Source: Caryophanales bacterium UBA4691 (GTDB lineage Bacteria; Bacillota_I; Bacilli_A; RFN20; CAG-826). Taken from it: a stretch of 6,285 nt of DNA. How positions within the stretch are numbered: position 1 is the first letter of the stretch; each line of letters starts with the position of its first letter. This document shows, one piece after another, positions 1 through 4,932 of this stretch. The stretch covers positions 1 to 6,285 of the forward strand of contig DHKP01000019.1 of NCBI GenBank assembly GCA_002404865.1, given 5' to 3'. Made by a program: the position numbers and the translations under genes. Under the pieces are notes generated by a model that had not been told where the DNA came from, made no database searches, and saw only the letters and a list, made by a program, of their open reading frames with translations.

Positions 1-2
1 AA

Positions 3-25
3 ACAAATTACGTCATAGTGACACG
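3..25 (+). repeat. 23-bp terminal inverted repeat, left copy
   Basis: Positions 3-25 are the exact reverse complement of positions 6263-6285. The 23-bp unit contains an inner dyad GTCA-TAG-TGAC (13-23). Sequence identity ends at the inner border: the next base differs between the copies. No further copy was noticed inside the window by eye. The copy lies 37 bp before the candidate -10 box of the first gene. It could be a dispersed intergenic element, a protein-binding site, or the edge of a longer repeat that lies outside the window and broke the assembly. The identity is directly visible; the role is unknown. Confidence 0.85.
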
Positions 26-62
26 TTAAACTCGTTCGCTTCCGCTTCGCACGCGCTTGCGT

Positions 63-68
63 TAAAAT
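63..68 (+). promoter_or_regulatory. Candidate -10 box of the small protein-cmk-der operon (leaderless)
   Basis: TAAAAT at 63-68 matches the sigma-A -10 consensus at five of six positions. No good -35 hexamer is found 16-18 bp upstream (TTCCGC at 40-45 is poor). Transcription would start near 75-77, immediately before the ATG at 78, leaving no room for a Shine-Dalgarno sequence. The region 30-61 is unusually rich in CGCTT-like words. Confidence 0.45.
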
Positions 69-77
69 ATGCGCGCT

Positions 78-383
78 ATGAATAGCAGAATGAAGAAATG
101 GGCACGTTATCGAAAGAAGATCGTTCATACTCCTGAACAAGAATTTTCGAAGCGGAAACCGCTAGAGGTTAAAACCTCTCCAGAAGACGATTACGCAATC
201 AATCAAACCGCGGTAAGCCGGGGCGCAATTTCTTTAGAAGGAATCGGCGGAAAAAGTTATCACAGCACTTTGTATCATGAGTATCAGATCAAACAATGGG
301 TTTATCTTGTTTTGAAGATTGTGTTATTGGTTCTGGTCGTCGCCGGGCTCATCATTCTCTATTTTCAATGGGTTAAAAGGTGA
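78..383 (+). CDS. Small C-terminally anchored membrane protein, function unknown
   Basis: Predicted protein of 101 aa from the ATG at 78; an in-frame ATG at 69 would add three residues. I prefer 78 because the -10 box at 63-68 places the likely transcript start just before it. Residues 1-73 are hydrophilic, with a basic start (MNSRMKKWARYRKK) and an acidic patch near residues 36-38. Residues about 74-98 form one strongly hydrophobic helix of L, V and I flanked by Trp, ending in a short VKR tail. This is the layout of a tail-anchored protein with a cytoplasmic N-terminus; there is no signal peptide. I do not recognise the family. The stop codon is 4 bp before cmk, so the two are probably co-transcribed. 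The hydrophobic end and the tight linkage to cmk make a real gene likely, but no function can be assigned from sequence. Confidence 0.75.
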   Translation: MNSRMKKWARYRKKIVHTPEQEFSKRKPLEVKTSPEDDYAINQTAVSRGAISLEGIGGKSYHSTLYHEYQIKQWVYLVLKIVLLVLVVAGLIILYFQWVKR

Positions 384-387
384 AATT

Positions 388-1071
388 ATGGAACAACACA
401 TCGCTATCGCTATTGATGGACCTGCCGCAGCGGGGAAAAGCACAGTCGCTAAAAAAGTCGCGGCTTTATTAAATTTCGTTTATGTGGATACGGGCGCTAT
501 GTACCGTGCTGTTACTTATGCAGTGCTTTCGCGCGGACTTGACCCAAAAAATGAAGATGAGTCCATTACTGTTCTTCCTAATTTATCTATCGATCTTCTC
601 TCTGATGGCAGAGTGGTTTGTAACGATGAAGACGTTTCGAAAGTCATTCGTGAACCGCTTGTTTCTAATAATGTGAGCTATATTGCGGCAATGAAACCAG
701 TTCGCCTCGCTCTTATTGAAATGCAAAGAAAATTAGCGGAAAGCAAATCCGTTGTCATGGATGGGAGAGATATCGGTTCTTACGTTCTCCCACATGCCCA
801 AGTGAAGATTTTCCAAGTGGCAAGCGTGGAAACTCGCGCGAAACGCCGTTACGAAGAAAATCTTGCAAAGGGGATTAAGACGACTCTTGAAGAGGTGGAA
901 GATAACCTTAGGGAGAGAGATAGAATCGATAGCAGTAGAGAGTTTGACCCTTTAATGCAAGCTCCTGATAGCGTTTTGCTTGATACTTCCTCTTTAAGCA
1001 TTGACGAATCCGTCGAAGCCGTTTTGAAAATCGTGAAAGAAAAGACGGGATTGGAGGCTCTATGCCATTAG
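388..1071 (+). CDS. cmk: Cytidylate kinase
   Basis: Phosphorylates CMP and dCMP to the diphosphates with ATP, in the cytoplasmic pyrimidine salvage and DNA precursor pathway. The protein is 227 aa, the usual length for bacterial CMP kinase. The P-loop is GPAAAGKST (residues 11-19; GPAGSGKS is more common). VDTGAMYRA follows at about 33-41, as in all CMP kinases. DGRDIGS (125-131) is the conserved nucleotide-binding GRDIG motif, and the Arg-rich LID segment RAKRRYEE (150-157) is followed by the RERDRIDSSRE segment (175-185) typical of the family. The start at ATG 388 is chosen because it has an AAAAGG Shine-Dalgarno (375-380) 7 bp upstream and gives the family N-terminus; a longer reading from 319 would run through the preceding gene. 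The 3' end overlaps der by 10 bp, so the two are translationally coupled. A cmk-der neighbourhood is typical of Firmicutes, although rpsA/ypfD, often found between them, is absent here. Confidence 0.97.
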   Translation: MEQHIAIAIDGPAAAGKSTVAKKVAALLNFVYVDTGAMYRAVTYAVLSRGLDPKNEDESITVLPNLSIDLLSDGRVVCNDEDVSKVIREPLVSNNVSYIAAMKPVRLALIEMQRKLAESKSVVMDGRDIGSYVLPHAQVKIFQVASVETRAKRRYEENLAKGIKTTLEEVEDNLRERDRIDSSREFDPLMQAPDSVLLDTSSLSIDESVEAVLKIVKEKTGLEALCH

Positions 1072-2369
1072 GGACATTAGCCATTGTTGGCGCTCCTAGC
1101 GTTGGGAAAAGCACCATTTTCAATCGAATTGTTGGCCAAAGAAAAGCCATCGTAGAGCCGACTCGCGGAATTACGCGCGACCGGCTTTACGCAAAAGCGA
1201 CTTGGCTTACAAAAGAATTCATGGTGATAGATACAGGCGGGCTTCAAATTAAAGACGCGCCTTTTCAAGAAGAGATCAGAGCACAAGTAGAAATCGCGAT
1301 TGAAGAAGCGGATTTAATTCTTTTCGTTACCGATGGGAAAACGGGCTTATCGGGTGATGATAAGTTTATTGCGCGCTTATTATATGGAGCAAAGAAAAAA
1401 GTCCTCCTAGCGGTAAATAAAATCGATAATATTCAAGAAATCGCTAATCAATCGGAATTTTATCGTCTTGGTTTTGGCGATCCATTCATCGTAAGCGGGG
1501 CTCACGGCATTGGTATTGGAGACCTTTTGGATGCCGTTATTAAAAATCTTCCTATTAAAGAAGAAAAAGAATATGGGAACGCAATCTGCTTTTCTCTTAT
1601 CGGTAGACCGAATGTCGGAAAATCCTCTTTAGCGAATCGCCTTTTAGGAGAAAAAAGAACTATTGTGAGCAATATTGCCGGAACGACTCGCGATTCTATC
1701 GATACTCCTTTTGAAGCAAACGGCAAAAGCTATGTTGTGATTGATACGGCTGGGCTTGTGAAACGTGGCAAAATATACGAAGCCGTCGATAAATACGCCG
1801 CGCTTCGAGCGATGGAAGCCATTGAACGCTCCGAAGTCGCTATTCTAGTTGTCGATGGCTCGACCGGTACGATTGAGCAAGATGCCCATGTCGTTGGCTA
1901 TGCTATTGAGGCGAAAAAAGCCATTGTTGTATTGGTGAATAAGTGGGACGTTAATCGTCACTCAGAGACCGATGTGAGCGAATTTTTAAAGAATTTTCGC
2001 GCGACATTTAAATTCCTTGATTATGCGCCTGTTTTATTTGTGAGCGCAAAAACGGGGAAAGGCCTAGATAAAGTCTTGCCTGCGATCGAAACGGCTTATG
2101 AAGGATATCATAGACGCATCCCCACTCCGATTTTGAACCGAATTATCGCGGATGCCCAAGCCATGAACCCAACGCCAAACTTCAATCATGGTCGCTTGAA
2201 AATCGTTTTTGCGAATCAAGTAAAAGTGTGCCCGCCTACTTTTGTTATGTTCTGCAATAATCCCGATTATGCCCATTTCTCTTATACTCGTTATCTTAAT
2301 AACCGTTTAAGAGAATCTTTCTCTTTCGATGGATCTCCGCTCGATATTGTCTATCGGATGAGAAAATAA
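1062..2369 (+). CDS. der: GTPase Der (EngA), tandem-GTPase ribosome assembly factor
   Basis: Der binds GTP with two tandem G domains and acts in late maturation of the 50S ribosomal subunit; it is essential in the bacteria tested. The product is 435 aa, standard length. First G domain: P-loop GAPSVGKS (10-17), GITRDR (36-41), DTGG (57-60), NKID (119-122), SGAHG (145-149). Second G domain: GRPNVGKS (181-188), GTTRD (207-211), DTAG (228-231), NKWD (293-296), SAK (328-330). The C-terminal KH-like domain spans roughly 350-435, with the family-typical YRRIPTP..LN opening (here YHRRIPTPILNR). The first P-loop has Ala and Ser where most Der proteins have Arg and Asn (GRPNVGKS). The ATG at 1062 has a GGAGG Shine-Dalgarno at 1051-1055 and lies inside the end of cmk. 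All G motifs are present, so the protein should be functional. Confidence 0.98.
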   Translation: MPLGTLAIVGAPSVGKSTIFNRIVGQRKAIVEPTRGITRDRLYAKATWLTKEFMVIDTGGLQIKDAPFQEEIRAQVEIAIEEADLILFVTDGKTGLSGDDKFIARLLYGAKKKVLLAVNKIDNIQEIANQSEFYRLGFGDPFIVSGAHGIGIGDLLDAVIKNLPIKEEKEYGNAICFSLIGRPNVGKSSLANRLLGEKRTIVSNIAGTTRDSIDTPFEANGKSYVVIDTAGLVKRGKIYEAVDKYAALRAMEAIERSEVAILVVDGSTGTIEQDAHVVGYAIEAKKAIVVLVNKWDVNRHSETDVSEFLKNFRATFKFLDYAPVLFVSAKTGKGLDKVLPAIETAYEGYHRRIPTPILNRIIADAQAMNPTPNFNHGRLKIVFANQVKVCPPTFVMFCNNPDYAHFSYTRYLNNRLRESFSFDGSPLDIVYRMRK

Positions 2370-2396
2370 TTTTATTTCAGCCTAATCTTTCTTTTC

Positions 2397-2434
2397 TTTT
2401 CACTTTCCTTGCATTTTTATTGGAAATGAGAAAA
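2397..2434 (+). terminator. Possible weak terminator hairpin after der
   Basis: TTTTC (2397-2401) can pair with GAAAA (2430-2434), and TTTCC (2404-2408) with GGAAA (2422-2426), around a small internal loop and a 13-nt apical loop. The stem is AT-rich and is followed by CTTCTTTCTT rather than a clean U-tract. It is placed correctly for ending the operon but is thermodynamically poor. Confidence 0.25.
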
Positions 2435-2474
2435 CTTCTTTCTTAGTTTTGAGCATAATTTTACAAAAAGTACT

Positions 2475-2524
2475 GATAAAATCGAGCTTTTTAACCAAAA
2501 TATCGATAAAATCTAGTTTTTTAA
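2475..2524. repeat. Two 20-bp near-identical direct repeats, 30-bp period
   Basis: GATAAAATCGAGCTTTTTAA (2475-2494) and GATAAAATCTAGTTTTTTAA (2505-2524) match at 18 of 20 positions. The second half of the first copy, AGCTTTTTAA (2485-2494), recurs as its reverse complement at 2552-2561. A 9-bp AT stem, TTTTAATTT (2532-2540) with AAATTAAAA (2549-2557), lies between. The repeats sit 80-130 bp upstream of the candidate hup promoter. Spacing of about three helical turns puts both copies on the same DNA face, which suits a regulator or HU itself, but low-complexity AT DNA could also give such matches. Confidence 0.5.
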
Positions 2525-2603
2525 TTTTTCATTTTAATTTTTCGAAATAAATTAAAAAGCTGGAAGGGCTTTCAACAAAATCGTGCTCTTCATGAATAAA
2601 AAA

Positions 2604-2632
2604 TTGCAAAAGTTCCGATGCCGTGCTAATTT
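2604..2632 (+). promoter_or_regulatory. Candidate hup promoter
   Basis: A -35-like TTGCAA (2604-2609) is followed, after exactly 17 bp, by TAATTT (2627-2632) preceded by the extended -10 dinucleotide TG (TGC at 2624-2626). The transcript would start near 2639 and carry a leader of about 25 nt with the Shine-Dalgarno. An alternative -10, TACTAT at 2638-2643, is closer to consensus but lacks a -35. Confidence 0.4.
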
Positions 2633-2652
2633 ATGGGTACTATTTTAGCAAT

Positions 2653-2660
2653 AGGAGGTT
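2653..2660 (+). promoter_or_regulatory. Strong Shine-Dalgarno of hup, fixing its start
   Basis: AGGAGGTT at 2653-2660 is a near-perfect anti-16S match 6 bp before ATG 2665. It rules out the longer reading beginning at 2623, which would also give HU an atypical N-terminal extension. It is the strongest ribosome binding site in the window. Confidence 0.85.
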
Positions 2661-2664
2661 ACTC

Positions 2665-2937
2665 ATGAACAAAGCTGAATTAGCATTAGAAGTCGCCGAA
2701 AAGGCCGAAATCGCGAAGGGTGATGCCCAGGCTGCGGTCGATGCAGTTTTTGAAATTATCGAAGATGCTCTCCTCAAAGGTGAGGAAGTGAAGATCTCTG
2801 GATTCGGTATCTTCTCGAAAAAAGAAAGAGCCGCGCGCGAAGGCACAAATCCTTCTACCCAAGAAAAGATCCAAATCCCAGCAAGCGCTTCCGTTGGATT
2901 TAAAGTCTCTAAAACCCTCAAAGACAAACTTAACTAA
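2665..2937 (+). CDS. hup: DNA-binding protein HU
   Basis: HU is a small dimeric nucleoid protein that bends and compacts DNA without strong sequence preference and assists replication, repair and recombination. The product is 90 aa, exactly the family length. It starts with the conserved MNKAELALEVAEKAEI helix, carries the signature GFGIF (46-50), and has the beta-arm with REGTNPSTQEKIQIPA (58-73), including the Asn62-Pro63 pair used to kink DNA. The end, GFKVSKTLKDKLN, is the usual C-terminal helix. It has its own promoter, Shine-Dalgarno and terminator, so it is monocistronic, as expected for a highly expressed protein. In B. subtilis the orthologue hbs lies a few genes beyond der, and the same order is seen here with gpsA and the sporulation genes missing. 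Confidence 0.97.
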   Translation: MNKAELALEVAEKAEIAKGDAQAAVDAVFEIIEDALLKGEEVKISGFGIFSKKERAAREGTNPSTQEKIQIPASASVGFKVSKTLKDKLN

Positions 2938-2963
2938 GCTTAGCTATTTTTGACAATGGTTTT

Positions 2964-2997
2964 GCCCTGATAACGAAATCGGGGCTTTCTTTTTCTC
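2964..2997 (+). terminator. Rho-independent terminator of hup
   Basis: GCCCTGAT (2964-2971) pairs with ATCGGGGC (2978-2985), an 8-bp stem with one T-G wobble closed by the loop AACGAA. The T-rich run TTTCTTTTTCTC follows directly. It lies 26 bp after the hup stop codon. This is a textbook intrinsic terminator and separates hup from the following operon. Confidence 0.9.
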
Positions 2998-3010
2998 TTT
3001 TTCTTTGCTT

Positions 3011-3020
3011 GCTATATACT
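3011..3020 (+). promoter_or_regulatory. Candidate -10 box of the cca-dnaD-nth operon (leaderless)
   Basis: TATACT at 3015-3020 is a five-of-six -10 match; the overlapping TATATA (3013-3018) is preceded by TG plus one base, an extended -10 (TGC at 3010-3012). No good -35 is seen in the upstream T-rich terminator tail. The transcript would start near 3025-3028, only a few nucleotides before ATG 3031, and no Shine-Dalgarno precedes that ATG. Confidence 0.45.
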
Positions 3021-3030
3021 TGTGCTTACT

Positions 3031-3639
3031 ATGTGTGACTCTCGATTTGATGATTTAGTTCCCTTGTTCCGCCTTAACCAGAAAAGGTTATATATCGTAG
3101 GTGGCTCCACTCGCGACTTGTTGCTAAATAAAGAATATAGCGATCACGATTTCGTCACCGACGCCACGCCTATGGAAATGAAAAATTTTCTCCCTGAAGC
3201 GAATTACGCTTTTTCTCGTTTTGGCTCTGTTCGTTTGAAAATAAAAGGAGAGGAAGTGGATATCACTACTTTGCGAGAAGAAGGAAATTATCTTGATTAC
3301 CGCCATCCTTCTTATATTCGCTTCATTAAAGACTTATATAAAGATTCTTTAAGGCGCGACTTCACGATTAACGCGATTTATCTTGATGAAGAATATAAGA
3401 TTTTCGATTATCATAATGGCCTCGCTGATTTAAAAAGCCACATCATTCGCTTTATTGGCGATCCGATTAAACGCATCGAAGAAGACCCCTTGCGAATTTT
3501 GCGGGCGGAGCGATTCGCGGAAAAGCTCCATTTTGAAATTGAAGCAAATACGAAAAAGGCAATTGCCGCGAAACGATATTTGCTCGAAGAATTAAATCCT
3601 GCCAAAATCGCGGAAGAAGAAAGGAAGAGAAAAAAATGA
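3031..3639 (+). CDS. Truncated CCA-adding/poly(A) polymerase-type nucleotidyltransferase (head domain only)
   Basis: The product (202 aa from ATG 3031; a GTG at 3022 would add three residues) belongs to the class II tRNA nucleotidyltransferase family, which adds or repairs the 3' CCA of tRNA. Catalytic head motifs are intact: GGSTRD (24-29) with metal-binding DHD (38-40), DITTLREEG (77-85), RRDFTINA (108-115), and the base-recognition helix EDPLRILR (151-158). The sequence then follows the family only into the start of the neck (NPAKIAEEE, 189-197) and ends in ERKRKK. Bacterial CCA enzymes are usually about 370-450 aa, with neck, body and tail domains that hold the tRNA; these are missing. 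No remnant of them is seen downstream, where dnaD begins at once (4-bp ATGA overlap). This looks like a clean deletion or a minimal enzyme rather than a decaying pseudogene, since the motifs are all conserved. Gene symbol withheld: whether it still makes CCA is uncertain. Confidence 0.8.
   Translation: MCDSRFDDLVPLFRLNQKRLYIVGGSTRDLLLNKEYSDHDFVTDATPMEMKNFLPEANYAFSRFGSVRLKIKGEEVDITTLREEGNYLDYRHPSYIRFIKDLYKDSLRRDFTINAIYLDEEYKIFDYHNGLADLKSHIIRFIGDPIKRIEEDPLRILRAERFAEKLHFEIEANTKKAIAAKRYLLEELNPAKIAEEERKRKK
3630..3636 (+). other. A7 slippery heptamer at the cca-like/dnaD junction
   Basis: Seven A residues lie in phase as A AAA AAA followed directly by the stop TGA (3637-3639). A purine-rich AAGGAAG (3621-3627) sits about 10 bp upstream of the last A codon, a spacing similar to the stimulatory Shine-Dalgarno in the known dnaX frameshift site. 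A -1 slip, or insertion of one A during transcription, would bypass the stop and read straight into dnaD from its Met. The arrangement is visible; its use is speculative, since AAGGAAG also serves as the dnaD ribosome binding site. Confidence 0.4.
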
Positions 3640-4301
3640 CAAAGAAAAGCATTATGAATGCGGTAAGTTTCCGTTACGCCCTTCTTGATTCCTATAAAAG
3701 GATGAACATCATGGAAAATGAGCTTGTCGTTTTGCTCATGATTGATCACTTGTTAGAGCAAGGGAATTCTTTAATCACGAACGACATGCTCTCTCTGAAA
3801 ATGAATTATTCTTCTAGCGAGATCGATAAAATTTTAGTGGGCTTATTGAAACGTGGCTTCGTTTCTATGGAAATGAAAGACAATAAAATGCGTACCTCTA
3901 TCGATCCGCTTAAAGAAAAAGTCTATGCCCAGTTTAAGAAAATGATGGAATTAGAAAACGCAAGCTTAGCGACGGAAGAAAAAGAAAATGCCTTACGAGC
4001 GCTTTGCGAATTTTTCGAATCTCGTTTTCAAAGGACTCTTTCTCCATTAGAACGCGAAATGATTGGTAGTTGGGTGAATGCCGGTTATAAAAAACAAGAA
4101 ATAGAAGATGCCCTCCTTGACGCATTTCATGATGGAAAACGCACCGTTAAAGCAATTGACCGCGTTTTGCGTTCGAAAAGAATGACAGAGGATTTTGAAA
4201 AAGAAGGATATAGCGCTTCCTCCTCCTCTTGGGATAAAGATATCGAAGAAACGATGGCGATTGCCAAAGCAATGTGGGGCAGCGACGATGACAAAAAGTG
4301 A
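3636..4301 (+). CDS. dnaD: DnaD-like primosomal replication protein
   Basis: DnaD helps remodel the origin and load the replicative helicase together with DnaB and DnaI in low-GC Gram-positives, and acts in replication restart. The product is 221 aa, close to B. subtilis DnaD (about 230). Residues about 1-100 resemble the DnaD N-terminal winged-helix domain (NELVVLLMIDHLLEQ, then a recognition-helix region SSEIDKILVGLLKRGFV). Residues about 120-185 are the DnaD/DnaB C-terminal domain: FESRFQRTLSPLEREMIGSW, then GYKKQEIEDALLDAF and the terminal helix VKAIDRVLRSK. In Bacillus DnaD the last helix belongs to a YxxxIxxW motif; here the Trp position is not conserved (IDRVLRSK). The tail is Ser-rich and then acidic (GSDDDKK). 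The start ATG overlaps the preceding stop as ATGA, with AAGGAAG upstream, so translation is coupled. The end overlaps nth by 14 bp; dnaD-nth adjacency is classic for Bacilli. Confidence 0.93.
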   Translation: MTKKSIMNAVSFRYALLDSYKRMNIMENELVVLLMIDHLLEQGNSLITNDMLSLKMNYSSSEIDKILVGLLKRGFVSMEMKDNKMRTSIDPLKEKVYAQFKKMMELENASLATEEKENALRALCEFFESRFQRTLSPLEREMIGSWVNAGYKKQEIEDALLDAFHDGKRTVKAIDRVLRSKRMTEDFEKEGYSASSSSWDKDIEETMAIAKAMWGSDDDKK

Positions 4302-4932
4302 GGAAGTTCTTTCTTATCTTTCTTCCGCTTATCCTGATGCCAAATGCGCCTTACATTTTTCTAACGATTACGAGTGCTTAGTCGCGATTGTTTTAAGTGC
4401 GCAAACCACTGACAAAAGCGTCAATAAAGTCACCCCGGCCCTCTTCTCTTCTTTTCCTAGCGCATTTTCTTTGATGCATGCGAAAATTGATGAATTAGAA
4501 AATGATATCAAAACGCTTGGCTTATATAAAAACAAAGCAAAATCTCTTCAAAAGCTTGGTGAATATGTGTGTTTACACACAAGTGGAGTGATCCCTCACG
4601 ATAAAGAATCACTTCTAAAGATACCAGGCGTGGGCGAAAAAACCGCGCGAGTTTTCCTCCTTGAAAGGGTTAATGCTCCTTTTATTCCCGTTGATACGCA
4701 TTTATCTAGAATCGCTAAGCGTTTGGGGTATGCGAAAGAAAACGATTCCCCTTTATTAATTGAGAAGAAACTAGAAAAGAATTTTCCGAAGGAAAAATGG
4801 GGTTTTCTGCATCATGCTTTCATTGAATTTGGGAGGAATCAATGCACCTCAAGAAACCCTAATTGCTCAAATTGCGCACTTTCAAAATATTGTCATTACT
4901 TCAAGAAGAATTCTTTAACGATGGGCAAATAA
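4288..4932 (+). CDS. nth: Endonuclease III (DNA glycosylase/AP lyase)
   Basis: Nth removes oxidised pyrimidines from DNA and nicks the resulting abasic site in base excision repair. The product is 214 aa, the family length. The helix-hairpin-helix is LLKIPGVGEKTARVFL (109-124), with catalytic Lys118; catalytic Asp136 lies in PVDTHLSRIAKRLG. The C-terminal iron-sulfur loop has Cys186, Cys193, Cys196 and Cys202 in the canonical C-x6-C-x2-C-x5-C spacing, so a [4Fe-4S] cluster is expected. SAQTTDKSVN (38-47) is the conserved early motif. The start is set at ATG 4288, which gives the normal N-terminus; a reading from 4195 would add 31 unrelated residues inside dnaD. Shine-Dalgarno support is weak (GGGG at 4276-4279), so initiation probably depends on coupling with dnaD, whose last 14 bp it overlaps. 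The 3' end overlaps recU on the other strand. Confidence 0.97.
   Translation: MTKSEEVLSYLSSAYPDAKCALHFSNDYECLVAIVLSAQTTDKSVNKVTPALFSSFPSAFSLMHAKIDELENDIKTLGLYKNKAKSLQKLGEYVCLHTSGVIPHDKESLLKIPGVGEKTARVFLLERVNAPFIPVDTHLSRIAKRLGYAKENDSPLLIEKKLEKNFPKEKWGFLHHAFIEFGRNQCTSRNPNCSNCALSKYCHYFKKNSLTMGK

Larger units (their letters stand above)
2370..2664. other. AT-rich intergenic region between der and hup
   Basis: This is the only non-coding gap of note in the window (295 bp). It contains a pyrimidine-rich stretch after the der stop, a weak imperfect hairpin (2397-2434), a 20-bp near-direct repeat (2475-2494 and 2505-2524), a 9-bp AT hairpin (2532-2557), and the hup promoter and ribosome binding site. 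I see no tRNA, no recognisable riboswitch and no credible small ORF here. Confidence 0.7.

Noticed and set aside
319..387. N-terminal extension of cmk from ATG 319
   Set aside because: It runs out of frame through the end of the upstream membrane-protein gene. The family N-terminus and the Shine-Dalgarno point to ATG 388.
908..1726. Minus-strand ORFs opposite cmk and der (69-80 aa)
   Set aside because: They lie opposite well-conserved coding sequence and have no initiation signals or family features of their own.
2475..2561. CRISPR array
   Set aside because: There are only two imperfect AT-rich copies with a 10-bp gap, and no cas genes nearby.
2640..2927. 95-aa minus-strand ORF opposite hup
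   Set aside because: It is the shadow of HU codon usage; the plus-strand HU motifs, Shine-Dalgarno and terminator leave no doubt about the sense strand.
3411..3749. Antisense ORFs opposite the cca-like gene and dnaD (112 and 61 aa)
   Set aside because: They are mirror-frame shadows of strongly supported genes, with no ribosome binding site and no recognisable motif.
4195..4287. 31-residue N-terminal extension of Nth
   Set aside because: It lies within dnaD coding sequence, has no similarity to Nth, and the family start matches ATG 4288.
3031..4301. cca-like gene as a frameshifted full-length CCA enzyme continuing in another frame
   Set aside because: The downstream reading frame is clearly DnaD, with both its domains. 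No CCA-enzyme body or tail sequence was recognised in any frame.
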